Source of the DNA: Methanosarcina sp. MTP4
GTDB lineage: Archaea; Halobacteriota; Methanosarcinia; Methanosarcinales; Methanosarcinaceae
Length of the DNA stretch: 64,000 bases
NCBI RefSeq assembly: GCF_000970045.1
Contig: NZ_CP009505.1
Coordinates: 3,992,808 to 4,056,807, forward strand
Direction of reading: 5' to 3'
Below the pieces are notes generated by a model, which was not told the origin of the DNA, made no database searches, and saw only the letters and a list, made by a program, of their open reading frames with translations. How positions within the stretch are numbered: the stretch's first letter is position 1; each line of letters begins with the position of its first letter. Of the stretch, positions 61,510-64,000 are shown one piece after another. The translations under genes and the position numbers were made by a program.

Positions 61510-63354
61510 TTACAGTTTCCTCAGCAAGCGAAAGCCAAGGTAGTCAAGGCGACTACCAGGAGCAAGGTAGGAGCGGTAAGCTGACCGACAGTACCCTGCA
61601 ACGCTGAACCAGCTGCCTCCCCGTTTGAACCGGTTAGAGCTACTGCCACCTTCCCAGGCACTTTCATCAGAAGGAGCACCTTCATAATTACCATGATATT
61701 TGTCCTGAACCCATTCCCAGACATTTCCATGCATGTCGTGAATACCCCAAGGATTTCCGTTCTTTTCGCCAACCGGATGAGTCTTGCCACCTGAGTTTCC
61801 GCTGTACCATGCATAATCCCCAAGTTTCGATTCATCGTCACCAAAGTAATATTTTGTTGCAGTGCCAGCACGGCATGCATATTCCCATTCGGCTTCCGAG
61901 GGCAAACGATACTCATTTGCCCCTTCCATTTGATTGAGTTTTTTGATAAATTCCTGTGCATCTTCCCAGGATACCATCTCAACAGGATTGTTGTCGCATC
62001 TAAAGTGAGAAGGATTATTGCCCATTACAGCTTTCCACTGTTTCTGAGTAACAGGATACTTACTCAAAAGGAAAGACGTCTTAATCGTTACTTTGCGAAC
62101 AGGCTGTTCATCGTTATACTCCTTCGACCCCATCATGAAATCCCCAACAGGGATTTTCACAAATTTCATGCCAATAGAGTTGCTGAGTTTCCTTTTTTCT
62201 TCCATCTGCTTCCTCAGAATTTCCTTTTCGGCAGTAAAACAATTCTCGCATAGAGGTTTCTCCCCACGTTTTCTCTTTTCACGGAACCAGCTCTCGCATA
62301 TCTGGCAAAATTGAGCTCCACATTTTCCGCACAATAAGGACCTGTTGGAGGAATCAATGAGGTTCATGCATAAAGGACACTCTCGTTTCCCATTTTCTGC
62401 TTTTGAATCCTCTTTCATACTTCCCGTTTTCTGGTTTTCAGGAGAGGGTGACGGGGTCACAGGAGGGGGACTCACCTTGTTATCCTTCAAATTAGCACCC
62501 AAAACTTCGATATGCAACTGCTCCACAAGAGAGTCACAGAGACGGAGGTACCGCGACTTGAATTCACTCATGTTGCCTTCGTCAAGAATGGTGAGTACTT
62601 TGATGCCTTCATTTAGAAGAGGGTTAATACGTTTATCGGCAATCTCGGGAACCTTTTCGAAATTGGAATACAGCGAATTGAGTTTGTAAAGAAGGTCATC
62701 CTTTCCAATGGGGCCGGAATGACAGTATTTGTAAAGGTCGTGTATCATCCGGAAACTGTTGGTGAAAACCTGGACCGACTTTGAAGAATAGCGGAATGAG
62801 AGGCGTCTTTCGGCATAGATGGAAGCTTCATCCGGGTTGTTATCGAAGATCTGCCGAAATTCTCCGACCTTGCAGGAATAACGGAACATTTTTTCCCGGA
62901 CGTCAATGGCTTCAACCCCCTGTGCAATGAACTTGCCGGAAATACCATATTCGTGCATCAGACCTTCCCGGCAGTTTACATCCACTTTGAAGAAAATACG
63001 GCGAGTCCCGCTGCCTACAATGGGAATTCCCAATTGTTTTGGAATGGAGAGGACGTATTTATCACTCCATGGGTCACGTTCACGTTTCTTAAGTTCAAAA
63101 CGCCGGTCTATGCCGTCAATGTAAGCGTCTGTGATGTTGAGGGCCTGGTGGTTGTAGAGTTCAACGGCCCACTGGTCGAGCAGGAGTTCTGAAGGGTTGT
63201 CTACACGCAGGATATACCAGTAAATAACAGGATTTTGCTTGTCTATCCACTGCCTGATGTTAGGCATAGCCCTGCCTTCGGGAGAATCAAAAACAAAATC
63301 TTTGAGGGCAGGGTCGTAGATGGTACGGGTGATCGCGATGGGATGAGAAGGCAT
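61510..63354 (-). CDS. Fusion of unknown N-domain, zinc finger and FGE/C-lectin-like domain
   Basis: 614 residues in three parts. Residues 1-~290 form an unrecognised domain (WYILRVDNPSELLLDQWAVELYNHQAL-type beta-rich start). Residues ~327-375 are a treble-clef/RING-like zinc module with four CxxC pairs (CPLC, CGKC, CQIC, CENC). Residues ~393-614 are an FGE-sulfatase/SUMF1-type domain (IPVGDFMMGS, RLPSEAEWEYACRAG, HDMHGNVWEWVQD, GFRLLRKL). In true formylglycine-generating enzymes two cysteines bind copper; here only the second is present (WFSVAGYC), so catalysis is unlikely and a ligand- or protein-binding role is more likely. Leftward; function unknown. Confidence 0.85.
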   Translation of the reverse strand: MPSHPIAITRTIYDPALKDFVFDSPEGRAMPNIRQWIDKQNPVIYWYILRVDNPSELLLDQWAVELYNHQALNITDAYIDGIDRRFELKKRERDPWSDKYVLSIPKQLGIPIVGSGTRRIFFKVDVNCREGLMHEYGISGKFIAQGVEAIDVREKMFRYSCKVGEFRQIFDNNPDEASIYAERRLSFRYSSKSVQVFTNSFRMIHDLYKYCHSGPIGKDDLLYKLNSLYSNFEKVPEIADKRINPLLNEGIKVLTILDEGNMSEFKSRYLRLCDSLVEQLHIEVLGANLKDNKVSPPPVTPSPSPENQKTGSMKEDSKAENGKRECPLCMNLIDSSNRSLLCGKCGAQFCQICESWFREKRKRGEKPLCENCFTAEKEILRKQMEEKRKLSNSIGMKFVKIPVGDFMMGSKEYNDEQPVRKVTIKTSFLLSKYPVTQKQWKAVMGNNPSHFRCDNNPVEMVSWEDAQEFIKKLNQMEGANEYRLPSEAEWEYACRAGTATKYYFGDDESKLGDYAWYSGNSGGKTHPVGEKNGNPWGIHDMHGNVWEWVQDKYHGNYEGAPSDESAWEGGSSSNRFKRGGSWFSVAGYCRSAYRSYLAPGSRLDYLGFRLLRKL

Positions 63355-63424
63355 AGACGTTCAGCTCCTGGTAAGAAGAAATATAGAAGGGAACCACTTA
63401 TCAAATTTTGTATTTGTGAAAGGC

Positions 63425-63540
63425 TAAGATGGCAAAAAATGAAAAAAATAAGGTGGTAGAACTTGCTAAAAATGAAAAAATGAAAAAATGAAAAAATGAA
63501 AAAATGAAAAAAATGAAAAAATGAAAAAATGTCAAAAATG
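63425..63540. repeat. A-rich 9-bp repeat tract
   Basis: Variants of AAAAAATGA repeated about a dozen times between the FGE-fold gene and the ramA end. AT-rich, non-coding, in the 230-nt spacer. Confidence 0.85.
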
Positions 63541-63588
63541 AGAAAAAGAGGGAGAAACGCCCTTTTGAGGACGATTCCTGAAAAAAAC

Positions 63589-64000
63589 TTATTTTGCTTC
63601 CTTGATCTGGAGGTTGGACATCTCGATAGCACCTTCGGGGCAGATGTTTACGCAGCGGCGGCAACTTGTTCCCAGGCACTTCTGGCTGTCGTATCTGGCT
63701 GTCCGCTTGCCTTCAGCGTCTTCGATTATTTCGATGGCGTTTTCGGGGCATTCTTTTTCGCATTTGTGGCAGTAGATGCACTTGCTCACGGGGACTTCGA
63801 GGTTGATTCCGATTTCTTTGAGGATGGCAAGGCCTTCTGCTCCCACTTCTTCTATATCTTTGCTGACCCGGCGTTCGATTGAGGCATGTTCCAGGGTTTC
63901 GGGGAGGACGGGGATGCCGTACATTTCGAGCATCTGGTTGTACATTTCAAGGGGCATACCCTGGGTCCAGTAGGAGAGTTCGCAGAGATAGAAGTTGTTG
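63589..64000 (-). CDS. ramA: RamA-like corrinoid activase, C-terminal part
   Basis: The right edge cuts this gene; about 136 C-terminal residues are visible. Two ferredoxin motifs, CIYCHKCEKECP (CX2CX2CX3C) and CLGTSCRRCVNICP (CX4CX2CX3C), close the protein. RamA uses ATP and such clusters to reduce Co(II) corrinoid proteins of methylamine methyltransferases. The link to the pyl operon (same metabolism) and the remembered gene order in M. acetivorans support the name; other ferredoxin-tailed proteins cannot be fully excluded from this fragment alone. Confidence 0.75.
   Translation of the reverse strand, partial: NNFYLCELSYWTQGMPLEMYNQMLEMYGIPVLPETLEHASIERRVSKDIEEVGAEGLAILKEIGINLEVPVSKCIYCHKCEKECPENAIEIIEDAEGKRTARYDSQKCLGTSCRRCVNICPEGAIEMSNLQIKEAK

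Noticed and set aside
61510-62180. Diversity-generating retroelement target with template
   Set aside because: The fold is suitable, but no reverse transcriptase and no template repeat with A-to-N differences is in the window.

Overview
The window is chromosomal DNA from a methanogenic archaeon of the genus Methanosarcina or a very close relative. The evidence is a complete pyrrolysine operon (pylT-pylS-pylB-pylC-pylD) whose PylS, PylB and PylD match Methanosarcina proteins nearly residue for residue, the ycaO-tfuA pair that thioamidates methyl-coenzyme M reductase, the end of a RamA-like corrinoid activase, archaeal MAT, PurP, aIF2-beta and AlaS, archaeal TATA promoters, and long AT-rich spacers full of short tandem repeats. 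About 60 genes are supported. No intact insertion sequence, CRISPR array or rRNA was seen.\n\nLayout. 1-3000: end of an fdhD gene, then a leftward hisG-hisA-hisB operon. 3.4-9 kb: metK, a chagasin-like inhibitor, two tRNAs (Tyr with an intron, Asp), a coiled-coil protein and two M24 peptidases including methionine aminopeptidase. 9-16 kb: a secreted protein, DUF1805, a tRNA m2G10 methyltransferase, truA, a membrane-anchored winged-helix protein, purP and a FilR1-type regulator. 16.5-22 kb: a HerA-like ATPase with a non-standard start, leuD, leuB, DUF190 and a methyltransferase. 22-28.3 kb: alaS, a YhbY-like protein and two tandem FilR1-type regulators. 28.4-31 kb: an iron-uptake operon, feoB - tiny zinc-ribbon gene - feoA, behind two DtxR-type operators. 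31-40 kb: moaB, DUF1786, ribosomal L10e, aIF2-beta, a radical-SAM homologue without cluster cysteines, trpS and pheS.\n\n40-45.5 kb is the most plastic part: an MFS transporter, small membrane proteins (one locus duplicated), a probable group II intron fragment and a MITE-like element. 45.6-54 kb: ycaO-tfuA, a PGF-CTERM surface protein operon, two universal stress proteins, two ferritins (the second behind a strongly structured leader), a radical-SAM protein and a DUF5320/DUF134 pair. 54-64 kb: a toroid-fold protein, the pyl operon, a small HTH protein, a large zinc-finger/FGE-fold fusion and the C-terminus of RamA.\n\nFunctional themes. Pyrrolysine synthesis and decoding, RamA and YcaO/TfuA all serve methylotrophic methanogenesis. 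FeoAB, the ferritins and the DtxR boxes form an iron-handling set, with universal stress proteins beside the ferritins. The most unusual observations are: the cysteine-free radical-SAM/SPASM homologue; pylB as the only gene in the window ending in UAG, with an open 24-residue read-through; a repeated 3'-end element made of 14-bp AGTTGC repeats plus a hairpin behind hisB and pylD; non-AUG starts (ATT/ATC and ACG) behind good ribosome-binding sites; a shared GTATAGT half-site upstream of all three FilR1-type regulators; and structured leaders before ferritin 2 and L10e.
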